From Sphingobium soli (GTDB lineage Bacteria > Pseudomonadota > Alphaproteobacteria > Sphingomonadales > Sphingomonadaceae), in contig NZ_JAJGNP010000013.1 in NCBI RefSeq assembly GCF_020782245.1, positions 54,809 to 118,808 of the forward strand: a stretch of 64,000 nucleotides of DNA. Direction: 5' to 3'. The translations under genes were made by a program, and so were the position numbers. Position 1 is the first letter of the stretch, and each line of letters opens with the position of its first letter. The notes under the pieces are model-generated. The model did not search any database, was not told where the DNA came from, and was given only the letters and a program-made list of their open reading frames with translations. Of the stretch, positions 28,194 to 35,837 are shown piece by piece.

Positions 28194-29657
28194 TCAGACC
28201 AGCCGGTTGGTCCGCACCAGTTCGCGATACCAGTCGGCCGACAGCTTCGGTGTCCTTTTCTGTGTCTTGAAATCGACATAGTGGATGCCGAACAGCTTGG
28301 TATAGCCATCTTCCCACTCGAAATTGTCCATCAAGCTCCAGACGAAATAGCCCCTGATCGGCAGGCCCTCACGCGCTGCGCGTTGAAGATGCGTGATGTA
28401 GTTGCGCAGATACATGACCCGATCCGCATCATAGACGCGCCCGTCCGAAGACAGCCTGTCGTCGGTCGAGCAACCATTTTCCGAGATATACATCGCCTTG
28501 GGCCGCCACATTTCATGGATGGCACGAATGCCCCAGTAAATGACTTCGGGGCTGACATAGAGCCAGGGTGAAGCCATGCGCGGCGACTGCGGCAGCCGGG
28601 CAAGGATGTCATAACCGCCCGGCTTCGAGCCGTCGGCGCGAACGGTATTGCCTGTATAGACGTTGATCGACAGGAAATCGAGCGCACTGCCGATCGCCTG
28701 CATGTCGCCGGCCCTGACCACCGGCGCGTCCTCGCCTTGGGCTTCCAGATAGGTGTCGCGATAGGCGCCTTCCAAGATCGCGGTCAGGAACATCGCATTC
28801 TCTTCCCGCATCGCTCGCTTGGCCGCCTCGATATGCTCGTTTGTTTCGATCGCGGGCACATAGATATTTGGGTTGTCGGCGATGCCGACCTGTACGCCCG
28901 ACCTGGTTGCCGCGCGAATCGCCTGAACACCAAGCCCGTGGGCGAGAACGCCGTGGTGGCGGACCTGGTTGACCTCCTTCATCGGCAGCTTGAGGCCGGG
29001 CGCCTTTCCGCCGGTCATATAGCTCAGGTCCGTGAAACAACGCAGTTCGTTGACCGTCATGATATGCTTCACGCGGTCGCTCAGCCGTGCCGTCATGTAG
29101 CTGGCATAGTCGGCAAACGCGTAGGCGGTATCGCGGTTCTGCCATCCGCCGGGCAGCGCATGGGGCAGGTCCCAGTGAAACAGGGTGATATGCGGCGTTA
29201 TGCCAGCGGCCAGCAATCCGTCGACCAGCCAATCATAATAAGCGAAGCCTTTGGGATTGGGCTGTCCCCGGCCATCAGGAAAGATGCGGGACCAGGCGAT
29301 CGAGAAGCGATAGGCCTTGACGCCCAGCGCCTGCAAAAGGGCGATATCCTCCTGATAGCGATGATAGCTGTTGCAGGCGACATCACCCGTGTCGCCATTG
29401 GCGACCTTTCCAGGCGTGTGCGAGAAAACGTCCCAGTTGGTCAGCCCGCGACCATCCTCCTTGGCCGCGCCCTCGATCTGATAGGCGGCCGTTGCCGCGC
29501 CCCACAGGAAGCCGTCCGGGAAATGCAGCGGGTCCACCGCGCCGTTCGGGACGGCCGCGCTGGTCTGGGTGCCGGCGCTGACGCTGCCTGTGAGCGATGC
29601 GCCCAGCGCGGCCGCGCCCAGACCCAGCCCCAAATCGCGGCGATTGATGCCAGTCAT
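28194..29657 (-). CDS. GH1 beta-glucosidase with Tat-type signal
   Basis: The 487-residue protein begins MTGINRRDLGLGLGAAALGA, a twin-arginine export signal, so the enzyme is probably folded before export. The GH1 barrel starts FPDGFLWGAATAAYQIEGAA. The nucleophile is in MYISENGCST. The acid/base motif reads TVNELRCFTD, where most GH1 enzymes have NEP; the Glu is kept. W.LMDNFEW near the C-terminus is the aglycone-site block. The start has AAGGAGC upstream and lies 14 bases after the GH31 stop, so the two are co-transcribed. Substrates could be cello- or xyloglucan-oligosaccharides. Confidence 0.92.
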   Translation of the reverse strand: MTGINRRDLGLGLGAAALGASLTGSVSAGTQTSAAVPNGAVDPLHFPDGFLWGAATAAYQIEGAAKEDGRGLTNWDVFSHTPGKVANGDTGDVACNSYHRYQEDIALLQALGVKAYRFSIAWSRIFPDGRGQPNPKGFAYYDWLVDGLLAAGITPHITLFHWDLPHALPGGWQNRDTAYAFADYASYMTARLSDRVKHIMTVNELRCFTDLSYMTGGKAPGLKLPMKEVNQVRHHGVLAHGLGVQAIRAATRSGVQVGIADNPNIYVPAIETNEHIEAAKRAMREENAMFLTAILEGAYRDTYLEAQGEDAPVVRAGDMQAIGSALDFLSINVYTGNTVRADGSKPGGYDILARLPQSPRMASPWLYVSPEVIYWGIRAIHEMWRPKAMYISENGCSTDDRLSSDGRVYDADRVMYLRNYITHLQRAAREGLPIRGYFVWSLMDNFEWEDGYTKLFGIHYVDFKTQKRTPKLSADWYRELVRTNRLV

Positions 29658-29671
29658 GCCGATAAAGCTCC

Positions 29672-32008
29672 TTATTGGCCCATAATCTGTACCAGGCCGT
29701 CGATCGCCTGACCGCTGGGCAATTTCGTCTTGCTGCTGAGCGACCGGCTCTGGTCGTCCCAAGCCAGGTCCGCCTTCATGCCGCCCTTGCGATAGGCATT
29801 GGTCTGGCCGTCGTCATCATACAGGGTGAAGCGCGCGTCGGCCCCCGGATAGACCCGGATCGCTTCGAGCGGCTGCCGTTCCGCCGTGCTTTTCACCTGA
29901 ACGCCCATTGGGATGATCGACCCTGCCTTGACGAACAGCGGCATGCGATGGATCGGGGCCTCGACCTCGATCGTCTGCCCGCCATCGTAGCGCTGGTTGG
30001 TCCAATAATCATACCAGGCCACGCCCGCCGGCAGGTAGACGGGGCGCTTGGTCTGGCCCTGCTCGGTAACTGGCGCGACCAGGAAGGCGGGACCGAACAT
30101 ATATTGGTCGCCGATCGTCGCGACCTTGGGATCATTGGGGAAATCCATGAAGAGGGCGCGCATGAAGGGCGCGCCGCTATCGTAGGTATGGCGGCCCAGC
30201 GAATAGATGTAGGGCATCAGTGCGTAGCGCAGGCGAAGCCAGTCGGCCAGGATCGGCTCGGCCGCCCTGCCATAGGTCCATATTTCCGTGTCAGGCCGCT
30301 GGCCGTGGATGCGCAGGGTGGGCGTGAAGACGCTATATTGAAACCAGCGCACGAACAGTTCGGGATAGTCGATATAATCCATGCCGGCGGCGGTCATGCC
30401 CGCAGGGTCGAGCAGCACGGGGGCCTGCGGCGGCGGACCCTTGGGCCATTGCCAGCCGCCAATGTCGCTGCCCCAATAAGCGATACCAGACGCAGTGTAG
30501 TTGAGCCCGGCCGGCACCTGGCGCCGCAACGCTTCCCAGGTCGACTTGACGTCCGAGGACCAGAATAGTCCGCCATGTCGCTGGGCGCCCAGATAGGCGG
30601 CGCGCGCCAGGATCATGTTGCGAAAATCAGGACGATCGCGCGCCGATCCTTCGGCTATGCCGCCGATATGCACGAGCGGGAAGAGATTGCGATAGCGATC
30701 GCCCGACCCGATTGAAAAGACATAGCCCTCCGGGATCACGTCGGGTTCGGTTTCGTCCAGCCACAGCCAATCGAAGCCTTCTGAGAGGATATTGTCGTGG
30801 ATCTTGCTCCAGAACCAGGCGCGTGCCTCAGGGTTCGTGCTGTCGATCAGCGCGCCGGCCCGATCATAGCGGACGGGCAGGCCATCGACAGGGTTGCCGT
30901 CCTTGTCCTTGAGCAGCCAGCCTTTAGTCGTCAGCATGTCGAAATAGCGCGACTCCCGCTCGAAGCGCGGCCACACGCTAATGATGGAGCGCACGCCCAT
31001 CGCTTTGAGCTGGTCGTTCATCCCCTTGGGGTCTGGAAAATAGGTGCGGTCGATGTCCAACTGCCCCATGCGGGTCCAGTAGAACCAGTCGAGTACCATC
31101 ACGTCGAGCGGATAGCCTCGGTCGCGATAGCCTTTTGCGACACCAAGCAATTCCTGCTCGCTTTCGTATCGCGCCTTGCTCTGGATGAGGCCGAATCCCG
31201 CTTTCGGTGGCAGGGGTGTTTCTCCGGTCAGCTTTGCATAGCCGGTGTAGATTTCGTCCGTTGTAGCGCCGGAAATGACGAAGAAGGACACTCGCTCGCC
31301 CACTTGGCTTTGCCAATGGGTGCTGCTGTGCAGACCGGGCCAGACCAGCGTACGGGCCGGGTTGTCCCAGACAATGCCATAACCCTTGTTCGTCACCATG
31401 AAGGGCACGCAGACAGTTTCACCCGCCGGCGCATCATAATAATGTTTGCAGTCAATCTCCCGACCCTTGAGGTCGAGAATGCCATCCTGATTCTGCCCGA
31501 GGCCATAATAATGCTCGTCGGATGGCGCATCGAAGCGGGCGCCGACCTTGAAGGTCTGCTCGCCATTCACGCTGTGCGGCGCCATTTCCCAGCCCGTCAT
31601 TCGCGTTAGCAGCTTGCCTTGCGCGGTGCGGATTGTCAGGGTGACTGGCGGTAGCGACGGCGCGAAATAGCGGTCCATCTGCGATGGCGCCCTGGGCCAT
31701 GGCTGGGGATCGACGGTCAAGGCAAGCGCGGAAGACCGGAAAATATCCGCGCCCCCGTCCTTACTGTGCGTCCAGCCAACGGCGTTCGGCGGCGCAATCG
31801 GTCCGGGTCCGGGCGGTGCTTGTGCCAGTCCCTTGTCGAGCGCGATTGTTACCCGCACGATGTTTGGCGCATAGGGTTCGATCGCGATACGGCTGCCATG
31901 CCGGTCGAGCAGCGCCATTGGTTGGGCGATCGCGGGCGTGGGCAAACCCATGCCGGACACCCCCAGCACGATCGTCACCAGCGCTGTCTTGAGACCTCGT
32001 GCCTTCAT
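29672..32008 (-). CDS. GH31 alpha-glycosidase (alpha-xylosidase/alpha-glucosidase type), exported
   Basis: The 778-residue protein has a signal peptide (LKTALVTIVLGVSGMGLPTP, cleaved near AIAQP) and an N-terminal GH31 beta domain. The barrel has VMVLDWFYWTRMGQLDID and the nucleophile block WLWLDETEPD. GIAYWGSDIGGW and FTPTLRIHGQ follow, and the C-terminal beta domains include FTLYDDDGQTNAY. The DETEPD and WFYW blocks resemble alpha-xylosidases more than maltases. That would suit xyloglucan side-chain removal together with the adjacent GH1 enzyme, which is inference. Confidence 0.9.
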   Translation of the reverse strand: MKARGLKTALVTIVLGVSGMGLPTPAIAQPMALLDRHGSRIAIEPYAPNIVRVTIALDKGLAQAPPGPGPIAPPNAVGWTHSKDGGADIFRSSALALTVDPQPWPRAPSQMDRYFAPSLPPVTLTIRTAQGKLLTRMTGWEMAPHSVNGEQTFKVGARFDAPSDEHYYGLGQNQDGILDLKGREIDCKHYYDAPAGETVCVPFMVTNKGYGIVWDNPARTLVWPGLHSSTHWQSQVGERVSFFVISGATTDEIYTGYAKLTGETPLPPKAGFGLIQSKARYESEQELLGVAKGYRDRGYPLDVMVLDWFYWTRMGQLDIDRTYFPDPKGMNDQLKAMGVRSIISVWPRFERESRYFDMLTTKGWLLKDKDGNPVDGLPVRYDRAGALIDSTNPEARAWFWSKIHDNILSEGFDWLWLDETEPDVIPEGYVFSIGSGDRYRNLFPLVHIGGIAEGSARDRPDFRNMILARAAYLGAQRHGGLFWSSDVKSTWEALRRQVPAGLNYTASGIAYWGSDIGGWQWPKGPPPQAPVLLDPAGMTAAGMDYIDYPELFVRWFQYSVFTPTLRIHGQRPDTEIWTYGRAAEPILADWLRLRYALMPYIYSLGRHTYDSGAPFMRALFMDFPNDPKVATIGDQYMFGPAFLVAPVTEQGQTKRPVYLPAGVAWYDYWTNQRYDGGQTIEVEAPIHRMPLFVKAGSIIPMGVQVKSTAERQPLEAIRVYPGADARFTLYDDDGQTNAYRKGGMKADLAWDDQSRSLSSKTKLPSGQAIDGLVQIMGQ

Positions 32009-32365
32009 GCCTTTTAATCCCGTTCCCTCCGTCCAATTAGGCCAACGCCTTCTTGACGACCCATGACGCTTGGCCGGCCTCGAGCGTCCTGCCGACTGAA
32101 CAGAATGCCGCCGGGCCGTGGCGTCTCCTGCATGTGCCGGACTGCGATCGTTCGCGAAAGTGAGCGGATAGTCGTAGGGTCTCCAGCCGGGCTTGCGGAA
32201 TGACGGATCGTGGGGCAAGCGCGAATCCGCCGGGGCGGGAGTGGCGCTTGCTTTGAGGTAAAGGCGCACAGCAGAGGTCTTCGTTAAAGTTGAGCTCGGG
32301 CCCGAGTATGCAGACGATTAGGCTCCTTTCATCCAAGGGGCTGATGATGACCGACGTGCAACGCA

Positions 32366-32505
32366 ATGCGCGCTCGTTCCCTGCGCCAGCAAATGATCGA
32401 AGATATGAACATGCGCGGGCTCGCGCGGAGGCCCCAGTTCGACTATGTGCGGCATGTCGCGCGGTTCGCGCGAAGAGTTGCCGAAGCCAAGCCGACGGCT
32501 TGGCT
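32366..32505 (+). pseudogene. Tyrosine recombinase/integrase remnant (N-terminal SAM-like domain only)
   Basis: The reading frame gives LRQQMIEDMNMRGLARRPQ followed by FDYVRHVARFARRVAE. This matches the LRQ.M.EDM..R.LAP.TQ..YV..V..FA pattern at the N-terminus of XerD-like/IS91-associated integrases. The homology fades at about 32505 and no catalytic domain follows, so this is a decayed fragment. It is the only recognisable content of the 549-base gap 32009-32557. The part 32009-32360 shows no supported gene. Confidence 0.5.
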
Positions 32506-32557
32506 TGATGGCGCGCCCAAGCGTCAACTATGCTGCGTGACATCTTTTGCTCGGGCG

Positions 32558-33883
32558 TCAATTGCGGAATTTAGCGAGATCGATGCCGAGTTTCTGTAGA
32601 CGGTAGTAGAAGGTCTTCCGTGGCACCCCGAGCGCGGCGCAAGCACGAGTGACGTCGCCTGCAGCTTCGCTGAGCGCCTCCTCGATCAATTCAGCTTCGA
32701 ATGCGTCAAGCCTTCCTTTGAGATCCGGGGGGCCGGGGCGGGCGTCCGCGTCCAGATCATGATCGCTCAGGCCTAACACGAAGTTCTCCGAGAAACGCAT
32801 CAATTCACGTACGTTGCCCGGCCAATCGTGCTTTTCCAAATGGCGGAACGTGCGCGCCTCCAGCTTAGGCGGGCTCACTCCCAAACGCACTGCCGCCTGG
32901 AGGACGAAGCGCCGGAAAAGAGGGGCGATGTCCTCTCGACGTTCCCGCAGGGGCGGCAGACGAAGGATCACGCTGTTGAGCCTATAAAAGAGCGACAGGC
33001 GAAAGCGGCCTGACTTGGCGAGCGTCTCGAGATCGACGCTGCTTGCAGATATTACTCGCAGGTCGACCGAGCGCCCGGCGATCGCGCCGACCGGCGTCAC
33101 CTCGCGGCGTTCCAGGACGCGCTGGATTGCAAGTTGTGTGGAATCGCCGAGCGCATCGATGTCGTCCAGGAATATGGTGCCGCGATTGCCTTGTTCGAGG
33201 CGACCGGTGCGGGGCATGCGGCTGCCCGGTACGGCGTCTGCGACATTGCCAAACAGCTCTGCTTCAACGAGACCTGCGGGCATTGCGCCGCAGTCGATCG
33301 CCATGAGCGGTCCGCGACGCCGCGACGCCCTGTGCAGCATTTCCGCGACCAAACCTTTGCCTGTGCCGGTTTCGCCTTGGATCAATACATCGACACCTAT
33401 CGGTGCGATCTGCGCGATAGTCCGCCGGAGTTGCACGATTGCGGGCGAATGACCGATCAGCGGCTCTGCGTCATCAGCCGGTGCTGCTTGTCGAAGTTGG
33501 CGGTTTTCCACGATCAGCCGGCGACGTTCTAAGGCGCGTTCGACCGCAGCGATCAGCTGTTCGGTAGAATAGGGTTTTTCCAGCACATCATAGGCGCCCG
33601 TGCGCAGCGCACCCATCGCGGTCGGCACGTCAATATGTCCGGAGATTAGGATGACGGGCATGTCGGGATCGTGCGCGACTACCTGGCGCAGCAATTCCAC
33701 CCCGTCCATCCCCGGCATACGGATGTCCGAGACGATGACGCCGTCGAAACCGCCATGCACTTCGCGCATCGCAGCCGCGCCGCCCTCCGTGACCTGAACC
33801 TCGTAACCGGCAAGCGACAATGTTTGCGCGGAGGCCCGGCGCAAATCCTCGTCATCGTCTACGAAGAGGACCGTGTTCGTCAT
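32558..33883 (-). CDS. dctD: DctD-like NtrC-family response regulator lacking GAFTGA
   Basis: The 441-residue protein has a receiver domain (VLFVDDDEDLRRA, VIVSDIRMPGMDG with the phospho-acceptor Asp, and EKPY). An AAA+ domain follows with Walker A GETGTGKG and Walker B GTIFLDDID, then a Fis-type helix-turn-helix (GDVTRACAALGVPRKTFYYR). The loop that should read GAFTGA reads DAVPGS (in ELFGNVADAVPGSRMPRTG), although the flanks align well. GAFTGA is the element by which these ATPases engage sigma-54. Expected role: C4-dicarboxylate-responsive control of the adjacent transport genes. It overlaps dctB by four bases. Confidence 0.9.
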   Translation of the reverse strand: MTNTVLFVDDDEDLRRASAQTLSLAGYEVQVTEGGAAAMREVHGGFDGVIVSDIRMPGMDGVELLRQVVAHDPDMPVILISGHIDVPTAMGALRTGAYDVLEKPYSTEQLIAAVERALERRRLIVENRQLRQAAPADDAEPLIGHSPAIVQLRRTIAQIAPIGVDVLIQGETGTGKGLVAEMLHRASRRRGPLMAIDCGAMPAGLVEAELFGNVADAVPGSRMPRTGRLEQGNRGTIFLDDIDALGDSTQLAIQRVLERREVTPVGAIAGRSVDLRVISASSVDLETLAKSGRFRLSLFYRLNSVILRLPPLRERREDIAPLFRRFVLQAAVRLGVSPPKLEARTFRHLEKHDWPGNVRELMRFSENFVLGLSDHDLDADARPGPPDLKGRLDAFEAELIEEALSEAAGDVTRACAALGVPRKTFYYRLQKLGIDLAKFRN

Positions 33884-35553
33884 GCGCGCTCCAGATCAAT
33901 CACGAAGGCCGCCCCCGCCGGCGGGCTGGCCGCTATCAACGTTCCGCCAAAGCCGGTCACGATATCGCGGCAGATTACCAGACCCAGGCCGAGACCGTTC
34001 CGTTTCGAGGTCTTGAACGGCATGAACAGGGACGCCCTGACCTCGTCCGTCAGTCCCGTGCCATCGTCCGAAACGGTAATCGCGACCCGGTCCTTATAAG
34101 GCGTGACCAGAATCCGGATCGTCAATGCTCCGGCGTCCAGCGCATTCTGGATCAGGTTGACCAATACCTGTTCCAGGCCAACACGCTCGGCGCGGACCGA
34201 CAGCATCGCGCCTTCGACTTCTAGTCGGGCGTCGAGCATTCGCATCCGGTCGCGCAGCAGCAGCGCCGTGCCAGCCATCACCTCCTCCACTGCGACCGGT
34301 TCGGCGTCGCCGGAAGACCGTTTGGCAAAGCCGCGCAATTCACGCGTGATAATGCCGATCCGTTCGGTCAGCGTTCCGACCTGCTCCATCGCCTCGGATG
34401 CGTGCTCATGGTCGCCCCGTCGGTTGAGCACCAGGGCGTTGCCGGCATAGGCGGAAATCGCTGCAAGCGGCTGGTTGATCTCATGCGCCACGCCCGCAGT
34501 GATCTGGCCGAGGGTGGCAAGCTTGTTTGCCTGGACAAGCTGCTCACGCATCCCTGCCAGCCGTGCGGACGTCTCCCGCTCTATACGCGCTGCTTCCGTC
34601 CGTCGTCGCATTCGCCACAACAGCACCGCGCCGGCAACAACCAGCGCCAATATTGCCACGGCGAGGCGAGAGAAGGTCACTGCGCTGCCCAACGGCTGCT
34701 CGGTGGATTCGAGCACATGCATCCGCCATCCAGCGCCCACATTCTCATTCGCTTCGACATAGGCAAATTTGGGCGTGGCACGACTGCGCGGTGCGACTTC
34801 ACCTGCGGCATACAGCGCATTTTGCACCAGCGGCACCGCGCCAAAATCGAGTGCGCGGCGCGCGCGTGATCGCTCTACGCCGGACAATGGCCGCGTCGTT
34901 TGGAACTGCCATTGCGGGTTGGACGATATGAGGATGATCCCGCGACCATCGGTGACGAAAGCATTCGTCGCCGTCTCCTGCCACTCACGCTCGAGCGACG
35001 AAAAATCGACCTTCACCACAAACACGCCGAGCAGGTGGCCATCTGCCTCCACCCGCCGAGAGATGTAGAGGCCCGGTCGGCGGCTGCGCTGACCAAGGGC
35101 GAACTGCTGTGCGCTACCGGATCGCGCGGCATCGCGATAATAGGCGCGATAGGCATAGCTGTCGCCCAGGAAGCTGTCGGCACGCCGCCAGTTGCTTGCC
35201 GCGACCGTCACGCCATCCGCGTCTAGCAGGTAGACATTCCCCGCCCGCGTCTCGTCGCTCAATGCCTCCAGCTTCTGGTTCAACCGCAGCAGCAGCGCGG
35301 GATCACGCGTCGTCAGGGCGTTGCGCGCCTCCTGATCGTCCGCCAGTACGACAGGAACCAGCCTGAACTTGTCGAGCTCCCGCCGGAAACTGGCCCCAAG
35401 AAGGATGGCGGAGGATTGCGCGCGATTGGAAACGTCGGCGATGGCTTGCCGCGTCGCCAAGCGTTCGGAGATGACGAAGGCAAGCACCAGCGAAAGCGCG
35501 ATAGCTATCGTCAGGGCTGATCGCACCACAAGCGTAAGCGTTCGAGTCCGCAT
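33880..35553 (-). CDS. dctB: DctB-like sensor histidine kinase
   Basis: The 557-residue membrane kinase has an N-terminal transmembrane segment (SALTIAIALSLVLAFVI). A periplasmic double-Cache-type sensor region follows (GNVYLLDADGVTVAASNWRR, SRRPGLYISRRV), then a second transmembrane helix (LAVAILALVVAGAVLLWRM). The HisKA box is ITAGVAHEINQPLAAISAYA, and the HATPase has NLIQNALDAG, DDGTGL and NGLGLGLVICRDI. It should sense dicarboxylates outside the membrane and phosphorylate DctD. It is the first gene of the minus-strand dctB-dctD pair, with ATGA overlap. Confidence 0.92.
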   Translation of the reverse strand: MRTRTLTLVVRSALTIAIALSLVLAFVISERLATRQAIADVSNRAQSSAILLGASFRRELDKFRLVPVVLADDQEARNALTTRDPALLLRLNQKLEALSDETRAGNVYLLDADGVTVAASNWRRADSFLGDSYAYRAYYRDAARSGSAQQFALGQRSRRPGLYISRRVEADGHLLGVFVVKVDFSSLEREWQETATNAFVTDGRGIILISSNPQWQFQTTRPLSGVERSRARRALDFGAVPLVQNALYAAGEVAPRSRATPKFAYVEANENVGAGWRMHVLESTEQPLGSAVTFSRLAVAILALVVAGAVLLWRMRRRTEAARIERETSARLAGMREQLVQANKLATLGQITAGVAHEINQPLAAISAYAGNALVLNRRGDHEHASEAMEQVGTLTERIGIITRELRGFAKRSSGDAEPVAVEEVMAGTALLLRDRMRMLDARLEVEGAMLSVRAERVGLEQVLVNLIQNALDAGALTIRILVTPYKDRVAITVSDDGTGLTDEVRASLFMPFKTSKRNGLGLGLVICRDIVTGFGGTLIAASPPAGAAFVIDLERA

Positions 35554-35595
35554 CAGACACTTGTGGTGAATAATGGCCCATCTGGCAACAAGGTA

Positions 35596-35611
35596 TGGGC
35601 AAATTCTTGCA
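35596..35611 (+). promoter_or_regulatory. Sigma-54-type (-24/-12) promoter candidate for the dicarboxylate receptor gene
   Basis: TGGGCAA-ATTC-TTGCA keeps the invariant GG at 35597-35598 and GC at 35609-35610 with the exact 10-base spacing, plus the flanking T, TT and A of the consensus. It lies in the divergent gap 35554-35837 and points towards the TonB receptor. A start near 35622 would leave a leader of about 215 bases. The rest of the gap is AT-rich from 35620 to 35700, which could also hold a sigma-70 promoter. Confidence 0.5.
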
Positions 35612-35837
35612 CACGCCGTTGGTCAAAATACGACTATACCACTGTTTTCTATAGATATTTATATGAGGCCATTTTGGTTGTGTCACTTTGATATTTGCGG
35701 GATTTTACAGCCATGTTCCGGTGAGAACAGGCCGGAGAAGCAGGCATCGCCGGGGGGCAACCCCGCGAAACGACTGCTGCTCCTGCAAAAGAAAAGCCGC
35801 AGCGTGAACGGCGGCGGCATATGGAGAGGCGAAAAAC

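Noticed and set aside
32037..32561. 174-residue minus-strand frame between the GH31 and dctD genes
   Set aside because: Its composition is unlike neighbouring proteins, it has no recognised motif, and it overlaps the integrase remnant on the other strand.
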